A stretch of 64,000 nt of DNA from Diogma glabrata. Taxonomy: Eukaryota > Arthropoda > Insecta > Diptera > Cylindrotomidae. The stretch spans positions 390,284,248 to 390,348,247 of the forward strand of contig OY856187.1 of the NCBI GenBank assembly GCA_963693315.1, read 5' to 3'. Positions 13,611 to 26,718 of this stretch are shown piece by piece; position 1 is the stretch's first letter, and each line of letters starts with the position of its first letter. The notes under the pieces are model-generated. The model saw nothing but the letters and a program-made list of their open reading frames with translations, ran no database searches and had not been told where the DNA came from. The position numbers and the translations under genes are program-made.

Positions 13611-16600
13611 ATTGGTAAGCGGGTTTAGCCACAGCACCAGCTTTGGTTTCAAATGTAAAATTTTGGTTTTCAATTTATGGCCTGTTTAAGGTAGCAAACC
13701 TGGTATTTTGACTTATTTCGCTTAAATTGACATCTAGAGATTACCGCCAGCATATTTTTTCAATTTTTTTTTTCACAAAAATTTTGCAAAAAAAGCATGG
13801 GTTAACCCCTTACCTGTTTTTTTAGCGAAAAAAAAAGTTGTCGCAAATCTTGAGGAATGGCATATAAACTGAAAGGTGGGTCCAAAACAATCCCCTACCT
13901 GAAGTTATAGCATAATTGGTAAGCGGGTTTAGCCACAGCACCAGCTTTGGTTTCAAATGTAAAATTTTGGTTTTCAATTTATGGCCTGTTTAAGGTAGCA
14001 AACCTGGTATTTTGACTTATTTCGCTTAAATTGACATCTAGAGATTACCGCCAGCATATTTTTTCAATTTTTTTTTTCACAAAAATTTTGCAAAAAAAGC
14101 ATGGGTTAACCCCTTACCTGTTTTTTTAGCGAAAAAAAAAGTTGTCGCAAATCTTGGGGAATGGCATATAAACTGAAAGGTGGGTCCAAAACAATCCCCT
14201 ACCTCAAGTTATAGCATAATTGGTAAGCGGGTTTAGCCACAGCACCAGCTTTGGTTTCAAATGTAAAATTTTGGTTTTCAATTTATGGCCTGTTTAAGGT
14301 AGCAAACCTGGTATTTTGACTTATTTCGCTTAAATTGACATCTAGAGATTACCGCCAGCATATTTTTTCAATTTTTTTTTTCACAAAAATTTTGCAAAAA
14401 AAGCATGGGTTAACCCCTTACCTGTTTTTTTAGCGAAAAAAAAAGTTGTCGCAAATCTTGGGGAATGGCATATAAACTGAAAGGTGGGTCCAAAACAATC
14501 CCCTACCTCAAGTTATAGCATAATTGGTAAGCGGGTTTAGCCACAGCACCAGCTTTGGTTTCAAATGTAAAATTTTGGTTTTCAATTTATGGCCTGTTTA
14601 AGGTAGCAAACCTGGTATTTTGACTTATTTCGCTTAAATTGACATCTAGAGATTACCGCCAGCATATTTTTTCAATTTTTTTTTTCACAAAAATTTTGCA
14701 AAAAAAGCATGGGTTAACCCCTTACCTGTTTTTTTAGCGAAAAAAAAAGTTGTCGCAAATCTTGAGGAATGGCATATAAACTGAAAGGTGGGTCCAAAAC
14801 AATCCCCTACCTGAAGTTATAGCATAATTGGTAAGCGGGTTTAGCCACAGCACCAGCTTTGGTTTCAAATGTAAAATTTTGGTTTTCAATTTATGGCCTG
14901 TTTAAGGTAGCAAACCTGGTATTTTGACTTATTTCGCTTAAATTGACATCTAGAGATTACCGCCAGCATATTTTTTCAATTTTTTTTTTCACAAAAATTT
15001 TGCAAAAAAAGCATGGGTTAACCCCTTACCTGTTTTTTTAGCGAAAAAAAAAGTTGTCGCAAATCTTGGGGAATGGCATATAAACTGAAAGGTGGGTCCA
15101 AAACAATCCCCTACCTCAAGTTATAGCATAATTGGTAAGCGGGTTTAGCCACAGCACCAGCTTTGGTTTCAAATGTAAAATTTTGGTTTTCAATTTATGG
15201 CCTGTTTAAGGTAGCAAACCTGGTATTTTGACTTATTTCGCTTAAATTGACATCTAGAGATTACCGCCAGCATATTTTTTCAATTTTTTTTTTCACAAAA
15301 ATTTTGCAAAAAAAGCATGGGTTAACCCCTTACCTGTTTTTTTAGCGAAAAAAAAAGTTGTCGCAAATCTTGAGGAATGGCATATAAACTGAAAGGTGGG
15401 TCCAAAACAATCCCCTACCTCAAGTTATAGCATAATTGGTAAGCGGGTTTAGCCACAGCACCAGCTTTGGTTTCAAATGTAAAATTTTGGTTTTCAATTT
15501 ATGGCCTGTTTAAGGTAGCAAACCTGGTATTTTGACTTATTTCGCTTAAATTGACATCTAGAGATTACCGCCAGCATATTTTTTCAATTTTTTTTTTCAC
15601 AAAAATTTTGCAAAAAAAGCATGGGTTAACCCCTTACCTGTTTTTTTAGCGAAAAAAAAAGTTGTCGCAAATCTTGGGGAATGGCATATAAACTGAAAGG
15701 TGGGTCCAAAACAATCCCCTACCTCAAGTTATAGCATAATTGGTAAGCGGGTTTAGCCACAGCACCAGCTTTGGTTTCAAATGTAAAATTTTGGTTTTCA
15801 ATTTATGGCCTGTTTAAGGTAGCAAACCTGGTATTTTGACTTATTTCGCTTAAATTGACATCTAGAGATTACCGCCAGCATATTTTTTCAATTTTTTTTT
15901 TCACAAAAATTTTGCAAAAAAGCATGGGTTAACCCCTTACCTGTTTTATTAGCGAAAAAAAAAGTTGTCGCAAATCTTGGGGAATGGCATATAAACTGAA
16001 AGGTGGGTCCAAAACAATCCCCTACCTCAAGTTATAGCATAATTGGTAAGCGGGTTTAGCCACAGCACCAGCTTTGGTTTCAAATGTAAAATTTTGGTTT
16101 TCAATTTATGGCCTGTTTAAGGTAGCAAACCTGGTATTTTGACTTATTTCGCTTAAATTGACATCTAGAGATTACCGCCAGCATATTTTTTCAATTTTTT
16201 TTTTCACAAAAATTTTGCAAAAAAAGCATGGGTTAACCCCTTACCTGTTTTTTTAGCGAAAAAAAAAGTTGTCGCAAATCTTGAGGAATGGCATATAAAC
16301 TGAAAGGTGGGTCCAAAACAATCCCCTACCTCAAGTTATAGCATAATTGGTAAGCGGGTTTAGCCACAGCACCAGCTTTGGTTTCAAATGTAAAATTTTG
16401 GTTTTCAATTTATGGCCTGTTTAAGGTAGCAAACCTGGTATTTTGACTTATTTCGCTTAAATTGACATCTAGAGATTACCGCCAGCATATTTTTTCAATT
16501 TTTTTTTTCACAAAAATTTTGCAAAAAAAGCATGGGTTAACCCCTTACCTGTTTTTTTAGCGAAAAAAAAAGTTGTCGCAAATCTTGAGGAATGGCATAT

Positions 16601-19600
16601 AAACTGAAAGGTGGGTCCAAAACAATCCCCTACCTCAAGTTATAGCATAATTGGTAAGCGGGTTTAGCCACAGCACCAGCTTTGGTTTCAAATGTAAAAT
16701 TTTGGTTTTCAATTTATGGCCTGTTTAAGGTAGCAAACCTGGTATTTTGACTTATTTCGCTTAAATTGACATCTAGAGATTACCGCCAGCATATTTTTTC
16801 AATTTTTTTTTTCACAAAAATTTTGCAAAAAAAGCATGGGTTAACCCCTTACCTGTTTTTTTAGCGAAAAAAAAAGTTGTCGCAAATCTTGGGGAATGGC
16901 ATATAAACTGAAAGGTGGGTCCAAAACAATCCCCTACCTCAAGTTATAGCATAATTGGTAAGCGGGTTTAGCCACAGCACCAGCTTTGGTTTCAAATGTA
17001 AAATTTTGGTTTTCAATTTATGGCCTGTTTAAGGTAGCAAACCTGGTATTTTGACTTATTTCGCTTAAATTGACATCTAGAGATTACCGCCAGCATATTT
17101 TTTCAATTTTTTTTTTCACAAAAATTTTGCAAAAAAAGCATGGGTTAACCCCTTACCTGTTTTTTTAGCGAAAAAAAAAGTTGTCGCAAATCTTGGGGAA
17201 TGGCATATAAACTGAAAGGTGGGTCCAAAACAATCCCCTACCTCAAGTTATAGCATAATTGGTAAGCGGGTTTAGCCACAGCACCAGCTTTGGTTTCAAA
17301 TGTAAAATTTTGGTTTTCAATTTATGGCCTGTTTAAGGTAGCAAACCTGGTATTTTGACTTATTTCGCTTAAATTGACATCTAGAGATTACCGCCAGCAT
17401 ATTTTTTCAATTTTTTTTTTCACAAAAATTTTGCAAAAAAAGCATGGGTTAACCCCTTACCTGTTTTTTTAGCGAAAAAAAAAGTTGTCGCAAATCTTGG
17501 GGAATGGCATATAAACTGAAAGGTGGGTCCAAAACAATCCCCTACCTCAAGTTATAGCATAATTGGTAAGCGGGTTTAGCCACAGCACCAGCTTTGGTTT
17601 CAAATGTAAAATTTTGGTTTTCAATTTATGGCCTGTTTAAGGTAGCAAACCTGGTATTTTGACTTATTTCGCTTAAATTGACATCTAGAGATTACCGCCA
17701 GCATATTTTTTCAATTTTTTTTTTCACAAAAATTTTGCAAAAAAAGCATGGGTTAACCCCTTACCTGTTTTTTTAGCGAAAAAAAAAGTTGTCGCAAATC
17801 TTGGGGAATGGCATATAAACTGAAAGGTGGGTCCAAAACAATCCCCTACCTCAAGTTATAGCATAATTGGTAAGCGGGTTTAGCCACAGCACCAGCTTTG
17901 GTTTCAAATGTAAAATTTTGGTTTTCAATTTATGGCCTGTTTAAGGTAGCAAACCTGGTATTTTGACTTATTTCGCTTAAATTGACATCTAGAGATTACC
18001 GCCAGCATATTTTTTCAATTTTTTTTTCACAAAAATTTTGCAAAAAAAGCATGGGTTAACCCCTTACCTGTTTTTTTAGCGAAAAAAAAAGTTGTCGCAA
18101 ATCTTGGGGAATGGCATATAAACTGAAAGGTGGGTCCAAAACAATCCCCTACCTCAAGTTATAGCATAATTGGTAAGCGGGTTTAGCCACAGCACCAGCT
18201 TTGGTTTCAAATGTAAAATTTTGGTTTTCAATTTATGGCCTGTTTAAGGTAGCAAACCTGGTATTTTGACTTATTTCGCTTAAATTGACATCTAGAGATT
18301 ACCGCCAGCATATTTTTTCAATTTTTTTTTTCACAAAAATTTTGCAAAAAAAGCATGGGTTAACCCCTTACCTGTTTTTTTAGCGAAAAAAAAAGTTGTC
18401 GCAAATCTTGGGGAATGGCATATAAACTGAAAGGTGGGTCCAAAACAATCCCCTACCTCAAGTTATAGCATAATTGGTAAGCGGGTTTAGCCACAGCACC
18501 AGCTTTGGTTTCAAATGTAAAATTTTGGTTTTCAATTTATGGCCTGTTTAAGGTAGCAAACCTGGTATTTTGACTTATTTCGCTTAAATTGACATCTAGA
18601 GATTACCGCCAGCATATTTTTTCAATTTTTTTTTTCACAAAAATTTTGCAAAAAAAGCATGGGTTAACTAACCCCTTACCTGTTTTTTTAACGAAAAAAA
18701 AAGTTGTCGCAAATCTTGAGGAATGGCATATAAACTGAAAGGTGGGTCCAAAACAATCCCCTACCTCAAGTTATAGCATAATTGGTAAGCGGGTTTAGCC
18801 ACAGCACCAGCTTTGGTTTCAAATGTAAAATTTTGGTTTTCAATTTATGGCCTGTTTAAGGTAGCAAACCTGGTATTTTGACTTATTTCGCTTAAATTGA
18901 CATCTAGAGATTACCGCCAGCATATTTTTTCAATTTTTTTTTTCACAAAAATTTTGCAAAAAAAGCATGGGTTAACCCCTTACCTGTTTTTTTAGCGAAA
19001 AAAAAAGTTGTCGCAAATCTTGGGGAATGGCATATAAACTGAAAGGTGGGTCCAAAACAATCCCCTACCTCAAGTTATAGCATAATTGGTAAGCGGGTTT
19101 AGCCACAGCACCAGCTTTGGTTTCAAATGTAAAATTTTGGTTTTCAATTTATGGCCTGTTTAAGGTAGCAAACCTGGTATTTTGACTTATTTCGCTTAAA
19201 TTGACATCTAGAGATTACCGCCAGCATATTTTTTCAATTTTTTTTTTCACAAAAATTTTGCAAAAAAAGCATGGGTTAATCCCTTACCTGTTTTTTTAGC
19301 GAAAAAAAAAGTTGTCGCAAATCTTGGGGAATGGCATATAAACTGAAAGGTGGGTCCAAAACAATCCCCTACCTCAAGTTATAGCATAATTGGTAAGCGG
19401 GTTTAGCCACAGCACCAGCTTTGGTTTCAAATGTAAAATTTTGGTTTTCAATTTATGGCCTGTTTAAGGTAGCAAACCTGGTATTTTGACTTATTTCGCT
19501 TAAATTGACATCTAGAGATTACCGCCAGCATATTTTTTCAATTTTTTTTTTCACAAAAATTTTGCAAAAAAAGCATGGGTTAACCCCTTACCTGTTTTTT

Positions 19601-21639
19601 TAGCGAAAAAAAAAGTTGTCGCAAATCTTGGGGAATGGCATATAAACTGAAAGGTGGGTCCAAAACAATCCCCTACCTCAAGTTATAGCATAATTGGTAA
19701 GCGGGTTTAGCCACAGCACCAGCTTTGGTTTCAAATGTAAAATTTTGGTTTTCAATTTATGGCCTGTTTAAGGTAGCAAACCTGGTATTTTGACTTATTT
19801 CGCTTAAATTGACATCTAGAGATTACCGCCAGCATATTTTTTCAATTTTTTTTTTCACAAAAATTTTGCAAAAAAAGCATGGGTTAACCCCTTACCTGTT
19901 TTTTTAGCGAAAAAAAAAGTTGTCGCAAATCTTGGGGAATGGCATATAAACTGAAAGGTGGGTCCAAAACAATCCCCTACCTCAAGTTATAGCATAATTG
20001 GTAAGCGGGTTTAGCCACAGCACCAGCTTTGGTTTCAAATGTAAAATTTTGGTTTTCAATTTATGGCCTGTTTAAGGTAGCAAACCTGGTATTTTGACTT
20101 ATTTCGCTTAAATTGACATCTAGAGATTACCGCCAGCATATTTTTTCAATTTTTTTTTTCACAAAAATTTTGCAAAAAAAGCATGGGTTAACCCCTTACC
20201 TGTTTTTTTAGCGAAAAAAAAAGTTGTCGCAAATCTTGGGGAATGGCATATAAACTGAAAGGTGGGTCCAAAACAATCCCCTACCTCAAGTTATAGCATA
20301 ATTGGTAAGCGGGTTTAGCCACAGCACCAGCTTTGGTTTCAAATGTAAAATTTTGGTTTTCAATTTATGGCCTGTTTAAGGTAGCAAACCTGGTATTTTG
20401 ACTTATTTCGCTTAAATTGACATCTAGAGATTACCGCCAGCATATTTTTTCAATTTTTTTTTTCACAAAAATTTTGCAAAAAAAGCATGGGTTAACCCCT
20501 TACCTGTTTTTTTAGCGAAAAAAAAAGTTGTCGCAAATCTTGGGGAATGGCATATAAACTGAAAGGTGGGTCCAAAACAATCCCCTACCTCAAGTTATAG
20601 CATAATTGGTAAGCGGGTTTAGCCACAGCACCAGCTTTGGTTTCAAATGTAAAATTTTGGTTTTCAATTTATGGCCTGTTTAAGGTAGCAAACCTGGTAT
20701 TTTGACTTATTTCGCTTAAATTGACATCTAGAGATTACCGCCAGCATATTTTTTCAATTTTTTTTTTCACAAAAATTTTGCAAAAAAAGCATGGGTTAAC
20801 CCCTTACCTGTTTTTTTAGCGAAAAAAAAAGTTGTCGCAAATCTTGGGGAATGGCATATAAACTGAAAGGTGGGTCCAAAACAATCCCCTACCTCAAGTT
20901 ATAGCATAATTGGTAAGCGGGTTTAGCCACAGCACCAGCTTTGGTTTCAAATGTAAAATTTTGGTTTTCAATTTATGGCCTGTTTAAGGTAGCAAACCTG
21001 GTATTTTGACTTATTTCGCTTAAATTGACATCTAGAGATTACCGCCAGCATATTTTTTCAATTTTTTTTTTCACAAAAATTTTGCAAAAAAAGCATGGGT
21101 TAACCCCTTACCTGTTTTTTTAGCGAAAAAAAAAGTTGTCGCAAATCTTGGGGAATGGCATATAAACTGAAAGGTGGGTCCAAAACAATCCCCTACCTCA
21201 AGTTATAGCATAATTGGTAAGCGGGTTTAGCCACAGCACCAGCTTTGGTTTCAAATGTAAAATTTTGGTTTTCAATTTATGGCCTGTTTAAGGTAGCAAA
21301 CCTGGTATTTTGACTTATTTCGCTTAAATTGACATCTAGAGATTACCGCCAGCATATTTTTTCAATTTTTTTTTTCACAAAAATTTTGCAAAAAAAGCAT
21401 GGGTTAACCCCTTACCTGTTTTTTTAGCGAAAAAAAAAGTTGTCGCAAATCTTGGGGAATGGCATATAAACTGAAAGGTGGGTCCAAAACAATCCCCTAC
21501 CTCAAGTTATAGCATAATTGGTAAGCGGGTTTAGCCACAGCACCAGCTTTGGTTTCAAATGTAAAATTTTGGTTTTCAATTTATGGCCTGTTTAAGGTAG
21601 CAAACCTGGTATTTTGACTTATTTCGCTTAAATTGACAT

Positions 21640-21893
21640 CTAGAGATTACCGCCAGCATATTTTTTCAATTTTTTTTTTGACAAAAATTTTTCAAAATAA
21701 GCATGTACTAACCCCTTACCCATTTTTTTAACAACTTTTTTTTTCGCTAAAAAAACAGGTAAGGGGTTAGTACATGTCAATAAACAGGCCATAAATTGAA
21801 AACCAAAAATTTTACATTTGAAACCAAAGTTGGTGCTGTGGCTAAGCCCGCTTACCAATTATGCTATAACTTGTGTAGAGGATTTGTTTTTAA
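21640..21893. repeat. Satellite array terminus with inverted partial monomer
   Basis: The last forward monomer is degenerate (GCATGTACTAACCCC in place of GCATGGGTTAACCCC). After ~21,731 the sequence becomes the reverse complement of the monomer as far as about 21,893. The inverted copy lacks the segment between CTGTTTA and CATG. The two orientations form a hairpin-like inverted repeat, CATGTACTAACCCCTTACC (about 21,703) against its complement ending near 21,776. The shared GTACTAACC variant on both sides suggests the inverted piece came from this diverged edge monomer. Confidence 0.85.
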
Positions 21894-24101
21894 TTCAATG
21901 TTATTTTTTGCAACTACACATATATATCAGAAAATAAATATTTTAGTTCACATAATATTTTTTTTGGTTATTTTTTCAATTATTCATTACTAGAGTATTA
22001 TCAGTTGTAATTTCCCAAGGGCGGTGATAATTCGGCCTACGGCCTCGTGCTTTTATCAATACCATTTGCTTGAAGAATTTTTCAAAAATTTATGAGAATT
22101 TATCAACGAACGAGGGGAATTCGTATAGAAAATTTTTTGCCATTTTTCATTTCTTTATATATTTTTTATGAATTATACGTTGGCCTACTGTGATATCAGT
22201 TAATTATTTCAAAATTAGATTGATAGTTTTTAATATCCCAGTAGGCCAGACGTATAAATATTTGTTATTAGTATAACTCAAATTTCACTGGTGAAATTGA
22301 ATGATGTCATTACATTTTAGAGGATTTCATTGGTTTAAATTAAAATAAAACTAAGGCAAAAGATTTTCATAAAGGCAGAATTTTCATAATAATCAATCAA
22401 CGAAAATAGTACTCCTCTCAATAATCATATAAGAAGCCATGGACGGATTAAACAACAGATGATTCGTTAAGACTATTTAGTTTATAATAAACGAATAGGC
22501 ACTTCAAATATGACTTAAAAATAACCATTTAATCATTGATCTGTGATCAACATCAATCAATACTGATTTCACATCTATACGGTGTGATATCTTTTGAGAT
22601 CTTAAATTTATGTTGGCAGCAAAAACTAAACAGAAATCTCGAAAAATCGCAATTTTCCTAATTATCGAGCCGCCATTTTGAAAAAAATTTAAACACCAAA
22701 CGGCATTTGAAGCTACGTATATCATTACAAGCATTTTAAGTCTAAGAGCGAAAGAATTAGAGAAAATCTCGCAAAATCGCCATTTCCATATTATCTAGCC
22801 GCCATTAAATATGCTTTTTTTTATTTTGATGTTCCATCTCGGCTTATCATATATAGTCGTTTGGCACTAAATTTCTTTCTGAAATTCCAAGATGACGCAC
22901 ATTGCAACAGGTAGGCTTTTATGTGAATTGTATCTAAAAATGGATCAATAGCTGTGTTTTAGAGTACATTAGCGTTATTTTATTTAAATTCAGAAGCAAA
23001 GCTGTCTAGAGAGATGAAGATGCATATAGGCTAGTCATAAAGTTTGAATCAACTATTTCTATTCATGCTGTCATATTGTTTTCAGCACTAATGTGCATCT
23101 CTAGTTAATTAATGCTATTACACAATGAAGCCAAAGCCAAAGTTTTGTTAAAGTTGACCCTCGGCTCTCGGATAATAAATGTGTTTTTAAAATGGGGATA
23201 AACACATATCATTAGTTCTGTTTAAGAGATATCTATCATACACATATCTAGTAAATGGGTATATATGTACATGTATGCTTATAAGGTTGAAACAACCAGT
23301 TTTCGATTGAAAATAGAACATGTTTCATTCAGTTTGGACTCAGTATTACGTTAATCTACGTTTTGAAGCTTTCGTTGCTTCGGTTAACATTGCTTTGGAG
23401 CCTAATCCCCAAATATTCATTGCCTTATTAAGTATACAGCAATTAGAACTAAAAATCACTAACTTTATATAAAGAACATAAACTACTCGAAACACGGTTA
23501 TAAGAATTATACTTGATAAAAAATTTGCTTTTATTATCAAGAACTATTTAAATTTGTTGATTAGAATGAATAATTATAGTTAAGAAATTTATTAACAATT
23601 TAACATTAAATAACAAGTTAACAATAGCTTTGTAAGTTTTTATCAATTATTTAAGTGTGTAGCCAAATAGTTTGTTCGCCTCTGTTCACTATACGTAATT
23701 TATTTTATTTACGAAAGAAAGCTATCTATACACTGAAAAATATTGGCGACTTTGATGCATATAGTCTGACTTCACCATAGCTCTGAAAACAATATGTTCT
23801 GGATATATAGTGAGCTTACATCCATCAAATACTTCAATTAATGACTAACTATTCTTATATATTTCGCGTAGTTCTAATTCTAGAAACAGGTGTTGAGGGC
23901 CTCCATCACTTGGCCCATTATTGTTCAAAAGCTTATCAGTTCTTTCTCATATAATTCTCCATCTTTTGCCAAAGTTTTATCAAAATCAGCTCAATAAAAA
24001 AAGCTGTAGTATCCCAACAGTCTATTGTACATTTCGAAAAACTAAAAAAAAATTTTGCTGGTAGTGACAAACCAGAGGTTGGTATGCAGAAATGAGACAA
24101 A
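21894..24101. other. AT-rich intergenic stretch, no gene seen
   Basis: No convincing coding or RNA gene. It contains a small inverted repeat (22,173-22,257) and a weak direct duplication near 22,637-22,680 and 22,767-22,806, where AAATCGC..ATT..AGCCGCCATT recurs about 130 bp apart. The rest is low-complexity AT-rich sequence with only short, overlapping, unconvincing frames. Confidence 0.6.
22173..22257. repeat. Small inverted repeat (possible MITE remnant)
   Basis: Arms TTATACGTTGGCCTACTG and CAGTAGGCCAGACGTATAA are near-perfect complements of about 20 bp flanking ~45 bp. No target duplication was identified. Confidence 0.5.
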
Positions 24102-24376
24102 TCATATTCTTTTGCTTATCATATTTATTACATTCAGCCAAAATAAATTATCAGGAGCTGATGTTTTTGAAAATTCAAATAAACAGATGCTCGAGTGGAT
24201 CCCAATATCGTCCAAAATATTATGCATACATTCTTTGTCTATCAAATCTTCATCTTTTGGTCGATGTGTCCCAAATCTCATCATTATCTTCTCACACTAA
24301 TTGAATCATTTTTCATAAGTTTCACCATAATCACTTAATTGTAGTAGACTGTTAATGCCGTGAATAAAAGCACTGA
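24102..24376 (-). pseudogene. Decayed exon-like stretch, unknown protein
   Basis: On the minus strand an acceptor-like T-rich tract plus CAG is followed by an almost open frame. It begins with residues like AFIHGINSLLQLSDYGET, has two in-frame stops about 30 codons in, then runs open through a ~60-residue stretch (RFGTHRPKDEDLIDKEC, then NILDDIGIHSSICLFEF) and stops at about 24,102. Residue composition is protein-like rather than low-complexity. I do not recognise the family. It may be a transposase or host-gene exon that has lost function; chance openness cannot be excluded. Confidence 0.25.
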
Positions 24377-25536
24377 AAAAAATGCAAAAAAATTAGGGCA
24401 TCAAATTTTAGGGCATCAAAACTGTTAATGTTTTACAATAAAGTGTTATGCCCCAACATGTAGCATTTGGAAAAATCTACAACAAACACAAAATACAGAG
24501 GTAAAAATAATTTGAGTTCTGGGTAAAGGTGTTAGTAAGGGAGTTAGGGCTTGACAGTTATATCTAAAGCAAAGCCTAACAGCAAAGACTGACTCCGGAG
24601 CGAAACACTTTTCCATGTTCCGTCTGTAGCATCACATTGCATTTTTCATTAACATTTTTATTAACATAATCAGGCAGTACAAGTTACTTTTAGCTCACCT
24701 TCGCATTATCAAGGTTATATTTTCCCAAATATAGATTATTATATACTTGCATTGTCTGTATATAAAAAATTTTGAGTTTTTTTATTACTCTTTTTTTTAT
24801 ATAAAACGAAACAAAAGAAATGAGAAAATATGATCTTTTCTTGTTTTATATTGTTTCATTGTGTTGAAACGTAAAAGAAAACTCCAAATATATATGATCG
24901 TTTCTAATTTAAAACGTTTCGATGTATTTATGATGGTGAAGAGAAACCAGATAATATTGTAGTATTCGCAACAAATGATGATTGTGTATGTTAAAGATTG
25001 ATGCCTATTATCGTTTAAGTTTTGTTTTGAATTAGATGAAAACTAATGTAATATATAATTATACAGAATTATCCTGTGATATTTTTTTGGCATTTTTTTT
25101 AATACGTTCCAATGTATGCGTTTTTTTGGAAGAGAAAATGTTTATGTGATCAACTTGTTTTTTTCTCTCGTTTAGGTTAATCAAATACGTATATAGAGGA
25201 TTTTTTTCAAATATTTTTGAGTCGTAATTTATATTCCGAATTCGTGAGTCGTAATTTATATATTGATTCGAGTCGTGATTAATAATTCAAAAGCATTTTA
25301 TTAAATTTAGATTGTATGCAAACATAAATAATAATAAAATGTGATTTATATTTAGAAAATCTTAATTAATGAATAAAGATTTAAATTGTTATTTTGTTGA
25401 TTTTAATTTTATTATTTTGAATATTTTGCTAGTTCATTGTGTTATAAAAGTGCATTATTTAAGTGAATTTGCCTTTGTGTTAGCGAATGAAAAATGTCGT
25501 TTTTGAAATAAAAGGGCAAAAATATTAATAAATAAT
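24377..25536. other. AT-rich intergenic stretch
   Basis: Nothing gene-like found. It includes short direct repeats of GAGTCGTAATTTATAT (about 25,220-25,275), a tandem TTAGGGCATCAAA motif near 24,395, and long A/T runs. Confidence 0.5.
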
Positions 25537-25731
25537 GTGTCTCTTGTTACACCATTATTAAAATTATTTAACTTAAGTTTGACAGCGGGCGTCTTTCCTT
25601 CGAAATAGAACGGTCTCACATAACACCAGTTTTTAAAAAATGCAGCCGCAAGAATGACGTATAAAACTATCGTGGAATTATAATGTTGTCATCGAATCCT
25701 AAACTGTTTGAAAGTATTGTGAAAAACGATT
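25537..25731 (+). pseudogene. Non-LTR retrotransposon (LINE) reverse-transcriptase fragment
   Basis: Translating across one frameshift and two stops gives the N-terminal RT signature of Jockey/I-type LINEs: LTAGVFPSK, then ITPVFKKCSRKNDV, then NYRGIIMLSSNPKLFE. This corresponds to the conserved '..GvFP..W..a.vtPi.K.....d..nYRpIs.ls..pK.fE..' block of LINE reverse transcriptases. Only about 65 residues remain, with no endonuclease or catalytic FADD box nearby. A dead 5'-truncated or internally deleted copy is likely. The next RT block of a similar element lies at 45,527-45,650. Confidence 0.7.
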
Positions 25732-26510
25732 ATTATGTGAAACGATTATTAGATGTGAAAGTAATCGACTAATTTAACTAATCATTGCTTTTTTGGATAA
25801 ATGACTTAATAAAACTATTAGCATGGACTCTTGAAAATCAATATTTAATCGGCCAAATCTAAAGTTTTCAAACAAAAATGTTACACCAAGTATAAAACAG
25901 TATAACGACGAAAGTGAACTACTCTCAGTGAACAATTGTTAACAAGATGCGTAAACATCAAGAGACCTTTTACACTTTTTTTCATGGTGTGTTTTAACTT
26001 AAAGGGATTATAAGAACACTTGAAAATGTCTCTGTAACCACAATTTTTTATAACTGAAAATAATTTTATCTCTATTTTGAAAAAAATGTTACTTTCATAA
26101 GGTTAACGATATTAGATCCTGTACCCACCAACTCTTCCAACTGGTCCTATTATTTAGAAATAGCTGAAGCTGGATTCAATCATGTTTCATTTTCAATTTC
26201 AATATTATTTCACGTTCAATTATATTTCATGTCATCGAAACAATTACTTTTAGGTGTCAAATGTTTCTAATCAAAAATGTTAACCAAATTATATGTTTGT
26301 CAATCAAAAATAGGATAAAATAAATGCATGTAAATCATTCTATGATACTCTGAACGATTTTGTTGGCACTACAATAAACGAGTTCATGGTTTCACATACA
26401 GATACCAAACCAACCACCAACATGATTCTACATTCAAAGTTATTACTCATTATCACTTAAAATAAACGTTTTGGTAGTAAAAAAGTATGAAAAAGTGTTT
26501 TTGAGACACT
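25732..26510. other. AT-rich stretch with one short open frame
   Basis: No recognised feature. A plus-strand frame open from about 26,066 to 26,275, without an initiating Met, includes residues such as LDPVPTNSSNWSYYLEIAEA and has protein-like composition. I do not recognise it and there are no supporting splice signals. Confidence 0.3.
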
Positions 26511-26718
26511 TAGGGTCGATTGCATGAACAAGGATGAATAGAAAATAATCCGAGAATAAAATTCTATCTTTATCCGAGGATTATTTTTCTCGTCGATTGT
26601 ATGAACACGGATAGATTAATTATTATTTCTGTTTTTATTGCAGTTTGTAGCATTTTTTTGAAGTGAAAACTTCTTTAGTATCGTTGTGATTTTAAACTGG
26701 ATGAAACGAAATTTTAAG

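Larger units (their letters stand above)
1..21893 (+). repeat. Satellite array, ~304-bp monomer, ~71 copies
   Basis: Head-to-tail tandem array. The motif GGCCTGTTTAAGGTAGC recurs every 303-306 bp (GCCTGTTT at 1, 305, 609 and so on), giving about 71 monomers at very high identity. Most differences are single substitutions (TTGGGG/TTGAGG, TTTTCTAG/TTTTTTAG, CTCAAG/CTGAAG) or homopolymer length changes. Each monomer carries a T10-11 run, an A9 run and the palindrome GGGTTAACCC. There is no sustained reading frame. The array is cut by the left window edge, so its full size is unknown. A pericentromeric or centromeric satellite is likely, but no CENP-B-box match was seen. From the window alone it could equally be a subtelomeric or dispersed heterochromatic block. 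Confidence 0.97.

Noticed and set aside
1..21893. CRISPR-like regular repeat array
   Set aside because: The 304-bp units are directly abutting with no unique spacers; this is a eukaryotic satellite.
1..21893. CENP-B box or telomere repeat within the satellite
   Set aside because: No TTCGTTGGAAACGGGA-like 17-mer and no TTAGG-type telomere tandem is present in the monomer.
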